NCBI GenBank assembly: GCA_019136395.1 | Contig: JAGVUH010000054.1 | Coordinates: 1 to 6,361, forward strand | Length of the DNA: 6,361 nucleotides | Source: Gammaproteobacteria bacterium | GTDB taxonomy: Bacteria > Pseudomonadota > Gammaproteobacteria > Chromatiales > Chromatiaceae | Direction of reading: 5' to 3' | Shown here: piece after piece, positions 1 to 6,059 of the stretch | How the letters are laid out: every line of letters starts with the position of its first letter | Numbering within the stretch: position 1 is the stretch's first letter | Position numbers and translations under genes: made by a program | Notes under the pieces: generated by a model | What the model was told of the DNA's origin: nothing | What the model saw: the letters and a program-made list of their open reading frames with translations, nothing else | The model's database searches: none

Positions 1-363
1 CAGGGAGGTGTCCAGGAACATGGCGCTGTAGAAACCCGGCGCGTGGTGGCCCACCTCGGTGACGATGTTGGTGTGGCCCAGCATCACCAGGGCGGCGTAG
101 GCCTCGGCGCTGGAGGCGAAGCCGCCGGGGTGGCCGGAGCCCTTGGAACCGCAGGTCTGGAGGGTGACGTAACGCAGGGCGTCGGCCATGAGCAGGGTCT
201 GGTAGGCGGCCGTCTCGTCGGCCTGGGCGATGCGACCGCTGTCGGCGCTCACCGCCGGGTCGGCGGCGTGACGATCAAAATCGGGCCAGGGTGCGCCAAA
301 ATACTGCATGCCCTGGCAGAAGGCGGGGGCGTCCTGGGGCAGAGTGGTGGCGGTGGCATTCAT
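1..363 (-). CDS. Transketolase-like ThDP enzyme, N-terminal 121 residues (partial)
   Basis: This is the start of a leftward gene that leaves the window at base 1. The ATG at 363-361 is preceded at good spacing by a purine-rich GAGGAG, which supports this start. The visible protein carries SGHPGG at residues 76-81, followed by a helix-like stretch and VGHHAPGFYSAMFLD at 104-118. This is the layout of the transketolase N-terminal thiamine-diphosphate domain, where the GHPG histidine and the later GH-containing motif lie by the cofactor and active site. Transketolases move two-carbon ketol units between sugar phosphates in the cytoplasm, in the pentose phosphate and Calvin cycles. The GHPG histidine sits about 50 residues later than in the E. 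coli enzyme as I remember it, so this form has an N-terminal extension. It could instead be a related ThDP enzyme, such as a dihydroxyacetone-synthase type or an unusual E1. The family is clear; the exact substrate is not. It is divergent from the IclR regulator gene. Confidence 0.85.
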   Translation of the reverse strand, partial: MNATATTLPQDAPAFCQGMQYFGAPWPDFDRHAADPAVSADSGRIAQADETAAYQTLLMADALRYVTLQTCGSKGSGHPGGFASSAEAYAALVMLGHTNIVTEVGHHAPGFYSAMFLDTSL

Positions 364-439
364 GGCGGACTCCTCGGGGAAAGCTACTGAAAGAATCGAA
401 CGGGGTGGGCGCAGTGGGGACTTGGCCAGCCAAATCAGG

Positions 440-469
440 TTGAGTGAACCTTACACCGACTGTTATCAT
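440..469 (+). promoter_or_regulatory. Possible sigma70 promoter for the IclR-family gene
   Basis: A -35-like TTGAGT lies at 440-445 and a -10-like TATCAT at 464-469, 18 bases apart. Transcription would start about 30 bases before the regulator's first codon. The adjoining inverted repeat begins inside the -10 box, so a protein bound there would be expected to block this promoter. Assigned by eye only. Confidence 0.35.
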
Positions 470-503
470 TTCGCAATACGGAATTATTTTCACATTACGA
501 AAT
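468..503. promoter_or_regulatory. Inverted repeat in divergent control region, probable IclR-type operator
   Basis: ATTTCGCAAT (468-477) and ATTACGAAAT (494-503) are inverted copies that match at 9 of 10 positions, with centres 26 bases apart. Between them lies a second, shorter AT-rich partial dyad, GAATTATTTTC (481-491), symmetric at its three outer positions on each side. IclR-family regulators bind such dyads, usually upstream of their own gene and a divergent target. The element ends 4 bases before the first ATG of the regulator and overlaps its probable -10 box, which fits autorepression. On the other strand a weak TTGCGA (477-472) could serve as a -35 element for the transketolase gene. 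The symmetry is seen in the sequence; the bound protein is inferred. Confidence 0.45.
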
Positions 504-507
504 CTTG

Positions 508-1428
508 ATGATGCCAACCGATAATCCCCGCCCAACCGTCAGTCAGTTCGCTCCCGCCAGTGCGGCCAGTTCCCAGAACCAGGACAGTTACAACGACCGC
601 CAGGGGACAAGCAACGGCGGCAAGACCGAAAAGCCCAGGATCAGAGCCAGTGGCAAAACTCAGGAGGGGTCGGCCAGCGCCAGCGGCATCCAGGTCATCG
701 ACCGCCTGGTGGCGCTGCTGGAGGCCCTCGCCCGTAACGGCGGCGGAGCCAGCCTCAAGGTGCTGGCGGCGGAGACCGGCCTGCATCCCTCCACCGCCTT
801 CCGCATCCTGGCCTCGGCGGCGGAAAACGGCCTTATCGAGCGTGGCGACGGGGGTCTATATGGCTTCGGTGCCCAGCTCACCGCCTGGGCGGCCCTGCGC
901 CATGGCGAGACGGACATCCGCGACCTGGCACGGCCGGTGATGGAATGGCTCCGAGATCAGGTGGAGGAGACCATTAATTTGACCCTGCGGGAGGGCGACG
1001 AGGTGATCTACGTGGAGCGGGCGACGCCCCACCGCATGATGCGGGTGGAACAGGTGATCGGCAGCCGCGCCCCCCTGCACGTCACGGCGGTGGGCAAACT
1101 GCTGCTGGCCAGCGGTGGTGAGGCGGGGGTGCGGGACTATGCCGCCCGCACCGGACTGCCAGCCTACACCGAGCACACCCTGACCCGGGTCGGGGACCTC
1201 TGGCGCCAGGCCAGCCAGGCATTGGCGGCGGGCTACGCCTTCGACAACGAGGAGGCGGAGATCGGCGTCGGCTGCATCGGCGTCCTCATCCAAGACCCGG
1301 CGGGCAACCCCCTGGCCGGCCTATCCATCTCCGCCCCGCGCGAGCGGCGTCGCGACGAATGGACCGACCTGATCCAGGAGGCCGCCCGGCGCATCGAGGA
1401 ACGGCTGGCCAAAGCTCGCGGGGCTTGA
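508..1428 (+). CDS. IclR-family transcriptional regulator with long N-terminal tail
   Basis: Cytoplasmic DNA-binding regulator of about 306 residues. Residues about 60-120 form the IclR winged helix-turn-helix: a helix with QVIDRLVALLEALA, then LKVLAAETGLHPSTAFRIL as the recognition region and a wing near GLYGFG. Residues about 135-303 are the IclR effector-binding domain, with the family signatures RAPLHVTAVGKLLLAS (near 187-202) and GYAFDNEEAEIGVGCIG (near 242-258), where a small organic ligand usually binds. Typical members are about 250-270 residues; the extra length is a tail of about 55 residues before the winged helix, rich in Ser, Gln, Asn and Gly and probably disordered. The start is uncertain: TTG at 505, ATG at 508 and ATG at 511 are in frame, and none has a clear Shine-Dalgarno. 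Divergence from the transketolase-like gene suggests control of central carbon metabolism, but the ligand and targets cannot be read here. Its stop lies 4 bases from the stop of the convergent outer-membrane gene. Confidence 0.9.
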   Translation: MMPTDNPRPTVSQFAPASAASSQNQDSYNDRQGTSNGGKTEKPRIRASGKTQEGSASASGIQVIDRLVALLEALARNGGGASLKVLAAETGLHPSTAFRILASAAENGLIERGDGGLYGFGAQLTAWAALRHGETDIRDLARPVMEWLRDQVEETINLTLREGDEVIYVERATPHRMMRVEQVIGSRAPLHVTAVGKLLLASGGEAGVRDYAARTGLPAYTEHTLTRVGDLWRQASQALAAGYAFDNEEAEIGVGCIGVLIQDPAGNPLAGLSISAPRERRRDEWTDLIQEAARRIEERLAKARGA

Positions 1429-1432
1429 CTCA

Positions 1433-4309
1433 TCACCCCACCACCTTGAGCGGCGCCAGCATGCGCATGCTGCGAATCTTCTGCTCCACCTTGAATTCCC
1501 GCGTCTCTTCCGCGCTGGGTTTGGCGTCAACGGTAAAGCTGGTCTCCTCGATGGTGGCGTTTTCCGGCAGGCCCGCTGGATCGACCTTGACCGTCCAGAC
1601 CCCGGGCTTGAGGCCAGCGAACCGGAACTCACCGCTGCCGTTGGTTAAGCGCCGATAAACCTGATCGCCGCTGCGTACTTCCACCAGGACCCCGCTCAGG
1701 CCGCGGCTGGGCTTGAGTTCGATCTTTGCCGGCTTGGGCGTCTGGCCCTGCTGGTCGCCCTGGCCAAGCTGGACGAAAGTCTGCGTCGGCAGCAGGCTTG
1801 CCTCCGGCTCGTAAAGTTGGACGATGCCGCCGATGGTCGCCCCGCGGATGAAGGCCAACTTCAGGGGCACCTCGTCATCGGCCAGGAGATTGACCTCCAT
1901 CGGCAGGGGCTGCGCTGGGATCATGCCCACCGGCAAGCGTCCGCTCTCCACCGTCAATTCATAAATCTGGCGCTTGACGGAGGGGAAGGAAAAATTGCCC
2001 CGCGCATCCGTGATGGCCACCAGCCGGTCCATCCTTACCACCACATCCGGCAGCCCCTTGCCGCTCTCCTGATCCAGCACCTGGCCGCGAACCGTCGCCA
2101 CGTCCTTGCGGCGCACCGTGGGCATGCTGAAGGGCACGGTGTAGGTGAGCATCAGGTTGGCGTCCTCGTTGACCCCACTCGCGTACTGCGCCTGGACGCC
2201 GATGGTGTTGCCGTTGTCCAGCCGATAGTTGTACTGGGCATTGGCGATGACCTGGCTCTGGTCACCGGATTCCTGGGCCTGCAAGTCCAAATTGAGATTG
2301 GACTTTTCGTCGATCTGGAGACCTGCGCTCAATCCCAGGGTTGGCAAATCGCCATCGTCATAATTCGCGCAGGGGTCGATGCTATCGTTCAGGTAGGCCC
2401 CCAGGGTCAGACGCTTGGAGGGCCGCCAGAAGAGGGAGCCCCGATAGCCCTGGGCGAACACCCGCTCGCCGGTGACATGATCGTAGCGAAAGCCCGCCTC
2501 GATGCTGGTATCCAGGCTCAGATTCTGTTCCTTGAAGGTCTTGGCGTAGCCCAGCCGCAGGGAATGGGTCACGTCATCGAAACTCGTCAGGGAAGCGCTG
2601 GTATTCCGGCATTCGCCATAGCGCAATTCCGCCAGGTAGCGGCTGCCATCCTCCGCGCGCCAGTTAAAGCCCACCCCGGCCTTTTGCTCATCCCGGGCCG
2701 GATCGATCACCAGCCGCTCCTGATTGAAGTACTGGTAACGGTCCTCGTAGTTATAGAGGTAGCGCTTCTGGTCCTGGTTATAGAGGTTGTAGTGATAGTA
2801 GGCCGTGAGCGACCAGGGCTGGTCCTTGGGCGCGTAACCCAGGTCCAGACGGGCGCGGGTCTGGTCCTGATACTCGCCGGCAAAGTTGGGATCGGCATAG
2901 AGCAGGTTCAGCCGCAGCCGCCAGGGGGCGCCCATCTTCACCAGGTCCAGCCAGTAGGCCGCGCCATTGCCCAGGTCCCCGCGGCTGCCAGCGATTTCCA
3001 GATCCAGATTCAGGTCCAGGGGCAACTTGGCCTTCTGGCGCAGGCTCAGGACCTGGTTGTGGCCGTCGTCGTCATCGAAGACATCCAGCAGGTTGGCCTC
3101 CAGCCACCAATCCTTGCTTAGGGCATGGCTGACGGACAGCGCCGTCTCGTAGCCATTCTGGTCGGGTGTGGCGCCCTGGTAGGAATTCCATTCCCGGGCA
3201 TGCCAGGCCTGCACCCGCCATTGGTCATCATGCCAGCCCAGCCGGGCGCCGATACCGCCGGCCCCCATCTCGGTCAGGGGGGACAGGGCAAAGCTCAGAT
3301 TGCCCAGGCCCACATCGAACTCGTCGCCGCGATAGTCCACCATGAACCAGGACGACTGGCCAAAGAGGGTGGCCTCGTCCAGGTCCGGACCCCGAAACAG
3401 GAAGTTGATGAAGCGCTTGCCGCTGCCATCCACCGCGCCGCTACCGGACCACTCGAACTGCACGCCCCCGCCCAATTTGGGGTCATCGCCTTCCTGGGCC
3501 GCCCCGCCCCCGGAATTGCTGATGCGGGTCCCGTAGTTGAGCCCGATACGGCGGGTGAACAGGGTTCTGAGGTGATGATAATCGTCCTCCTTGCCGCTAA
3601 CCCGGGGCAGGATCTCCACCGAACGCTTGGCCGTTTCGCTGAGACCCTGCTCCGTGGCCCGGGCGCTAAGGCTGATCTCGTCCCGGCTGGCCTCGGTCAG
3701 GGCCGGAGGACGTATCTCCAGGGCTACCGGCTGGGACTCCCCCGGGGCCAGGGTCAGGGTGCCGGCGGCGGGTTTGATCTTGGACCCACGGCTGCTCTCG
3801 GCCCCATACCCGACCGTCAGGGTGGCGTTGCTGTAGTTGCTGATCTGAAAGGTCGCCGGATAGGCCTCGCCCGCGATGGCGATGCTGGGCAGATCCAGGA
3901 CATCCACTTGCAGCTTGAAGACCGGCAGGACCCGCACCAGCAATGTGGCGCCGCCCGCCACCCCCGCCGGATTCGCCCGGTTGGCGATCTGGTAGCTCAC
4001 CCGGTAGTCGCCGGCGGCGGTATTCTCCGGGGCGAAGAAGCTCACCAGGCGCATGACGGTGGCGCCGGCGGCCAACTGGAAGGGGAATTCCGGGGTGATG
4101 GCGCGCCAGTCCTTGGGCAGCAGCAAGCGCCCCTCGAAGGTACCGGTGGCCCCGGTGCGGTTGGTCACCTGCAAGACGCGCGTAACCACCTCGCGGGGCT
4201 TGACCGTCAGCAGACTGGAATCCGCCAGGGTCACGTCCACCCCGCCACCCTGGGCCTTGACCAGCACCGAGGCGAGGAGGAGGACGAAGAATAACCCGAG
4301 TCGCGGCAT
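1433..4309 (-). CDS. Large outer-membrane beta-barrel protein with Ig-like and carboxypeptidase-regulatory-like domains (usher-like candidate)
   Basis: Predicted 958-residue exported protein. I chose the ATG at 4309-4307 because a clean Sec signal peptide follows (basic N-end, FFVLLLASVLV core, cleavage near VKA/Q at residue 19). An in-frame GTG at 4342 would add 11 residues that blur it. Neither start has a good ribosome site. Residues about 24-129 and 130-236 look like two Ig-like beta domains of the NEW3/COG1470 style. Residues about 251-730 show repeated amphipathic strands rich in Trp, Tyr and Phe, separated by charged loops, as in a large outer-membrane barrel; the last strand ends in LTYTVPF, like a barrel-assembly signal. 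Residues about 738-794 (VRGQV, then TDARGNFSFP) resemble a carboxypeptidase-regulatory-like domain, and about 859-939 (TNGSGEFRFAGLKPG) a second similar domain. There are only two cysteines, 567 and 647. Lying after a chaperone-like gene and small secreted proteins, it is best read as a non-canonical usher or secretion pore. I saw no sure match to a standard usher; a structural barrel or adhesin is the alternative. Confidence 0.75.
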   Translation of the reverse strand: MPRLGLFFVLLLASVLVKAQGGGVDVTLADSSLLTVKPREVVTRVLQVTNRTGATGTFEGRLLLPKDWRAITPEFPFQLAAGATVMRLVSFFAPENTAAGDYRVSYQIANRANPAGVAGGATLLVRVLPVFKLQVDVLDLPSIAIAGEAYPATFQISNYSNATLTVGYGAESSRGSKIKPAAGTLTLAPGESQPVALEIRPPALTEASRDEISLSARATEQGLSETAKRSVEILPRVSGKEDDYHHLRTLFTRRIGLNYGTRISNSGGGAAQEGDDPKLGGGVQFEWSGSGAVDGSGKRFINFLFRGPDLDEATLFGQSSWFMVDYRGDEFDVGLGNLSFALSPLTEMGAGGIGARLGWHDDQWRVQAWHAREWNSYQGATPDQNGYETALSVSHALSKDWWLEANLLDVFDDDDGHNQVLSLRQKAKLPLDLNLDLEIAGSRGDLGNGAAYWLDLVKMGAPWRLRLNLLYADPNFAGEYQDQTRARLDLGYAPKDQPWSLTAYYHYNLYNQDQKRYLYNYEDRYQYFNQERLVIDPARDEQKAGVGFNWRAEDGSRYLAELRYGECRNTSASLTSFDDVTHSLRLGYAKTFKEQNLSLDTSIEAGFRYDHVTGERVFAQGYRGSLFWRPSKRLTLGAYLNDSIDPCANYDDGDLPTLGLSAGLQIDEKSNLNLDLQAQESGDQSQVIANAQYNYRLDNGNTIGVQAQYASGVNEDANLMLTYTVPFSMPTVRRKDVATVRGQVLDQESGKGLPDVVVRMDRLVAITDARGNFSFPSVKRQIYELTVESGRLPVGMIPAQPLPMEVNLLADDEVPLKLAFIRGATIGGIVQLYEPEASLLPTQTFVQLGQGDQQGQTPKPAKIELKPSRGLSGVLVEVRSGDQVYRRLTNGSGEFRFAGLKPGVWTVKVDPAGLPENATIEETSFTVDAKPSAEETREFKVEQKIRSMRMLAPLKVVG

Positions 4310-4440
4310 ATTTATTGGCAAGGCGAAGCCATCGACGCCCACAAGGCGGGGTCGCGGTGCAAAAAGGTCTGGTTGCTTTAGGGGCCGTCATGCCGAAGAG
4401 GTCGGTAGGGACCGGGACGCCGCTAGGGGGCTTCCCGCTC

Positions 4441-4486
4441 AGGACCCCGAGGCAATGCCGGAGGGGCTTACTCGGGATCAGGTCCT
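4441..4486 (-). other. Imperfect inverted repeat, potential RNA hairpin in the leader of the barrel gene
   Basis: On the + strand AGGAC (4441-4445) pairs with GTCCT (4482-4486), and the directly adjoining CCCGAG (4446-4451) pairs with CTCGGG (4471-4476). This gives 11 base pairs with a five-base bulge on one side (4477-4481) and a 19-base loop. No T-run follows in the direction of the barrel gene, so it is not a simple terminator. If transcribed leftward it would sit in the 5' leader about 130 bases before the ATG. Pairing was checked by eye; no folding energy was computed. Confidence 0.4.
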
Positions 4487-4514
4487 ACCTGGGGGGACGG
4501 ACATCCGCTTTCCT

Positions 4515-4551
4515 TGACCGTCAGTATTGACCAATGGGATCAGGATGAAAA
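4515..4551 (-). promoter_or_regulatory. Candidate internal promoter with TGAC half-sites for the barrel gene
   Basis: Read leftward, TTTTCA (4551-4546) and AATACT (4528-4523) are 17 bases apart and each matches four of six bases of the sigma70 consensus. Transcription would begin near 4516, leaving a leader of roughly 200 bases before the ATG at 4309. Three TGAC/GTCA half-sites overlap the -10 box and start site: 4515-4518, 4520-4523 (together TGAC-C-GTCA) and 4528-4531. The arrangement could serve as an operator. Score and function are inferred by eye. Confidence 0.25.
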
Positions 4552-4559
4552 ATAACTTC

Positions 4560-4588
4560 GGGATATCCCAATATGCGAAAACCGCATA
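4560..4588. other. Two adjacent short dyads after the chaperone-like gene
   Basis: GGGATATCCC at 4560-4569 is a perfect 10-base palindrome. Next to it, TATGCG (4572-4577) and CGCATA (4583-4588) form a six-base-pair stem with loop AAAAC. A run of five A on the + strand (4548-4552) gives a short U-tract for leftward transcripts, but it lies 7 bases past the palindrome and the stems are short. Partial transcription termination or a protein-binding site is possible; a strong terminator is not. Confidence 0.35.
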
Positions 4589-4668
4589 CCTCGCCACTGG
4601 CGGGCGGGGTATTCATTGGAATCAGGCGGTAGAGAACGCCAGGTGCCGGATGCGCCAGCGGCGGGCGG

Positions 4669-5484
4669 CTATTTAATCTCCAGTTCGACATTGGCGCCGA
4701 ACAGGCTATCCCCCTTCCCATCGGCGGCGACCATGCCGAGATATTTCCCCTTGGGGGTCTGGCCCAGATCGATCAGGTAGCGGGACGAGGTACCGGGATA
4801 GAGACGCCGTGCTTCCCCCTGGAATTTACCGACGGGGGCCCCTTGCGCGCTATAGAGTTCCAGCCACAAGCCCGGCCGGAGGGAACGCTGGCCCGTATTC
4901 GCCACATCGATCGCGAAGAGCCGCTTCCCTTCCTCCTCGACCAGGCGAGGATTGGCAAAGGTCAATTCAGCCTGCCCACCCTTGCCCAGATTGGTGACCA
5001 CCTGAATGCCGTAGCGCATGACCTGTGAAATCGCGGTGGTATTCTCGGGCAAGGTCTCCGCCGATTCCCGGGAGCCCTTGGCGACGGGCTCCACCATGAT
5101 CATGCTCCAATAAGTCCCGGCCAGCCCCTTATCCGCCGGCACCCGCACCTCATACTCGACCCGCTCGGTGGCCTTGGCGGGCACCGTGATGAGGTCGCGA
5201 CCGAGGGCCACCCACTGGGCGTTGGAGCGCGGCATTTTTCCCGGGGGATCGAAATGGGTGCTGCCATCGGCCGAGAAACTGTAGTCCGTCTGATAGAGCT
5301 TGACCTCCACCGGCGCGGGATCGGTATTTTGCAGCACGATCACCTGCCGGTAACGCTCGCCCGCCTTGGCGTCCTTCTCGTGGGTCATGTCGCCCACCGG
5401 GGTGACACCCGCCTCGAGCAGGCCAAAGCAGCCGGTCAACGCTAGGCCACAGAGTAAGCGAAAGATCTTAGGGGAACGGGCCAT
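4669..5484 (-). CDS. Periplasmic pilus-chaperone-like protein, two Ig-like domains
   Basis: Predicted 271-residue exported protein starting at the ATG 5484-5482. The N-end MARSPKIFRLL and a hydrophobic core form a Sec signal. Cleavage is either near LLEA/G (residue 25) or, by a lipobox reading, before Cys19 (L-T-G-C). Residues about 27-165 look like a first Ig-like beta domain (AGERYRQVIVLQNTDPAPVE, then TERVEYEVRVP), and about 168-271 a second (AELTFANPRL, WLELYSAQG, then SRYLIDLGQTPKGKYLG). Length and two-domain plan fit PapD/FimC-like chaperones, which cap subunits in the periplasm and hand them to an outer-membrane usher. The classic Arg/Lys subunit-anchoring pair cannot be assigned by eye, so it may be a divergent chaperone or a DUF916-like binding protein. 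It starts 31 bases after the preceding secreted-protein gene, almost surely in one operon, and lacks a clear Shine-Dalgarno, which hints at translational coupling. Confidence 0.7.
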   Translation of the reverse strand: MARSPKIFRLLCGLALTGCFGLLEAGVTPVGDMTHEKDAKAGERYRQVIVLQNTDPAPVEVKLYQTDYSFSADGSTHFDPPGKMPRSNAQWVALGRDLITVPAKATERVEYEVRVPADKGLAGTYWSMIMVEPVAKGSRESAETLPENTTAISQVMRYGIQVVTNLGKGGQAELTFANPRLVEEEGKRLFAIDVANTGQRSLRPGLWLELYSAQGAPVGKFQGEARRLYPGTSSRYLIDLGQTPKGKYLGMVAADGKGDSLFGANVELEIK

Positions 5485-5515
5485 GCGGGTATGGAAGCGC
5501 TTAGCGGAGGGAAGA

Positions 5516-6034
5516 TTATTGTATCCGGTAGATCAGGGTGCAGCCATGCAGCCCCGCGCCCTGACTGATCGAGATACCGGCAAGGCGCAGTTGCAGGCCG
5601 ATACCGCTACGATCGCCCACGCCTTGGAAGAGGGCCTGCTCATAGTCCCGCAGGACCAAATAATCGGTGCCACCGCTGATGCCACCCGTGCCCGCACCTT
5701 CGGTGGTTCGCCGAACGGCGACACTGACGGCCGCCGGCAAGGTCGAGCTATCGCGTCGCACCCACATGGTCCACGAGGCCCCCTGGGTATTGGCGATCTC
5801 CAGGGTGGTCCCGGCCGCGCCAGTTTCGAAGCTGGGGCGGAAATCGGTCCCGGCGCCCATGATCAGGTCATCCGTGCCGATCATTTCAAACCAATTGCCG
5901 ATCAGGGTCACCCCGGCGGCCTGGGCGCCGGCCACCAAGGCCAGCGCCAGCAATCCCGTCAAGCCGACCTGGCCGTACCGGGGGATAGCGCGACGCGGAG
6001 GCTTCATGTAGATTATCTGGAAGACCGAGGGCAC
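5516..6034 (-). CDS. Small secreted protein, possible minor surface subunit
   Basis: Hypothetical exported protein of 172 residues from the GTG at 6034-6032, or 163 from the ATG at 6007-6005. The GTG is favoured because AGGAGGG (6049-6043) stands 8 bases before it, while nothing similar precedes the ATG. The ATG form, beginning MKPPRR, would give a more compact signal peptide. The hydrophobic core is VGLTGLLALALVAG, with cleavage near AQA/AG (residue 39 of the longer form). The mature part of about 130 residues is beta-prone and rich in Gly, Thr and Ser, has a single cysteine (165), and ends in a strand of alternating residues, CTLIYRIQ. That would suit capture of a C-terminal strand by a chaperone. 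I do not recognise the family. It lies 25 bases after the partial subunit-like gene and 31 before the chaperone-like gene, so a second subunit or tip component is the likeliest role. A soluble accessory factor is also possible. Confidence 0.7.
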   Translation of the reverse strand: MPSVFQIIYMKPPRRAIPRYGQVGLTGLLALALVAGAQAAGVTLIGNWFEMIGTDDLIMGAGTDFRPSFETGAAGTTLEIANTQGASWTMWVRRDSSTLPAAVSVAVRRTTEGAGTGGISGGTDYLVLRDYEQALFQGVGDRSGIGLQLRLAGISISQGAGLHGCTLIYRIQ

Positions 6035-6042
6035 TCGGTCAG

Positions 6043-6049
6043 CCCTCCT
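6043..6049 (-). promoter_or_regulatory. Shine-Dalgarno site AGGAGGG deciding a GTG start
   Basis: Read leftward, AGGAGGG lies 8 bases upstream of the GTG at 6034-6032 of the small secreted-protein gene, near-ideal spacing. The ATG nine codons further in has no such element. It is the strongest ribosome site seen in the surface-protein cluster, so this small protein may be made in larger amounts than the chaperone-like and barrel proteins. Confidence 0.6.
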
Positions 6050-6059
6050 GAGCCCCGAC

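Larger units (their letters stand above)
4310..4668. other. 359-base non-coding gap inside the surface-protein cluster
   Basis: No credible gene is visible on either strand: short open frames here have neither a recognisable product nor good start signals. The gap separates the chaperone-like gene from the barrel gene, whereas the upstream genes are spaced 25 and 31 bases apart. The half nearer the chaperone gene (4515-4590) is relatively AT-rich and holds a candidate promoter and short dyads. The half nearer the barrel gene is G/C-rich with a long imperfect inverted repeat. I recognise no known riboswitch or RNA family. The likely roles are an internal promoter and a structured leader that tune the barrel gene separately from its partners. 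Confidence 0.6.

Noticed and set aside
43..390. Rightward 115-codon open frame at the left edge
   Set aside because: It is antisense to the transketolase-like gene, which has the GHPGG motif and a good ribosome site; its own product is Gly-rich with no recognisable domain.
1817..4294. Two long rightward open frames (1817-3121 and 3125-4294) opposite the barrel gene
   Set aside because: They lie antisense to a gene with a signal peptide and clear domain pattern. Their products are repetitive Gly/Gln/Val/Leu-rich strings without domains, as expected from mirrored codons in GC-rich DNA.
4315..4530. Small rightward gene in the 359-base gap
   Set aside because: Its 71-residue product is basic and low in information, with no recognisable motif or visible ribosome site; it overlaps the inverted-repeat region.
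4548..4588. Intrinsic terminator after the chaperone-like gene
   Set aside because: The stems are only 3 and 6 base pairs and the U-tract does not directly follow them, so this is not a convincing terminator.
4310..4668. Known riboswitch or group II intron remnant in the gap
   Set aside because: I could not find the conserved core of any riboswitch I know, nor the catalytic domain V of a group II intron.
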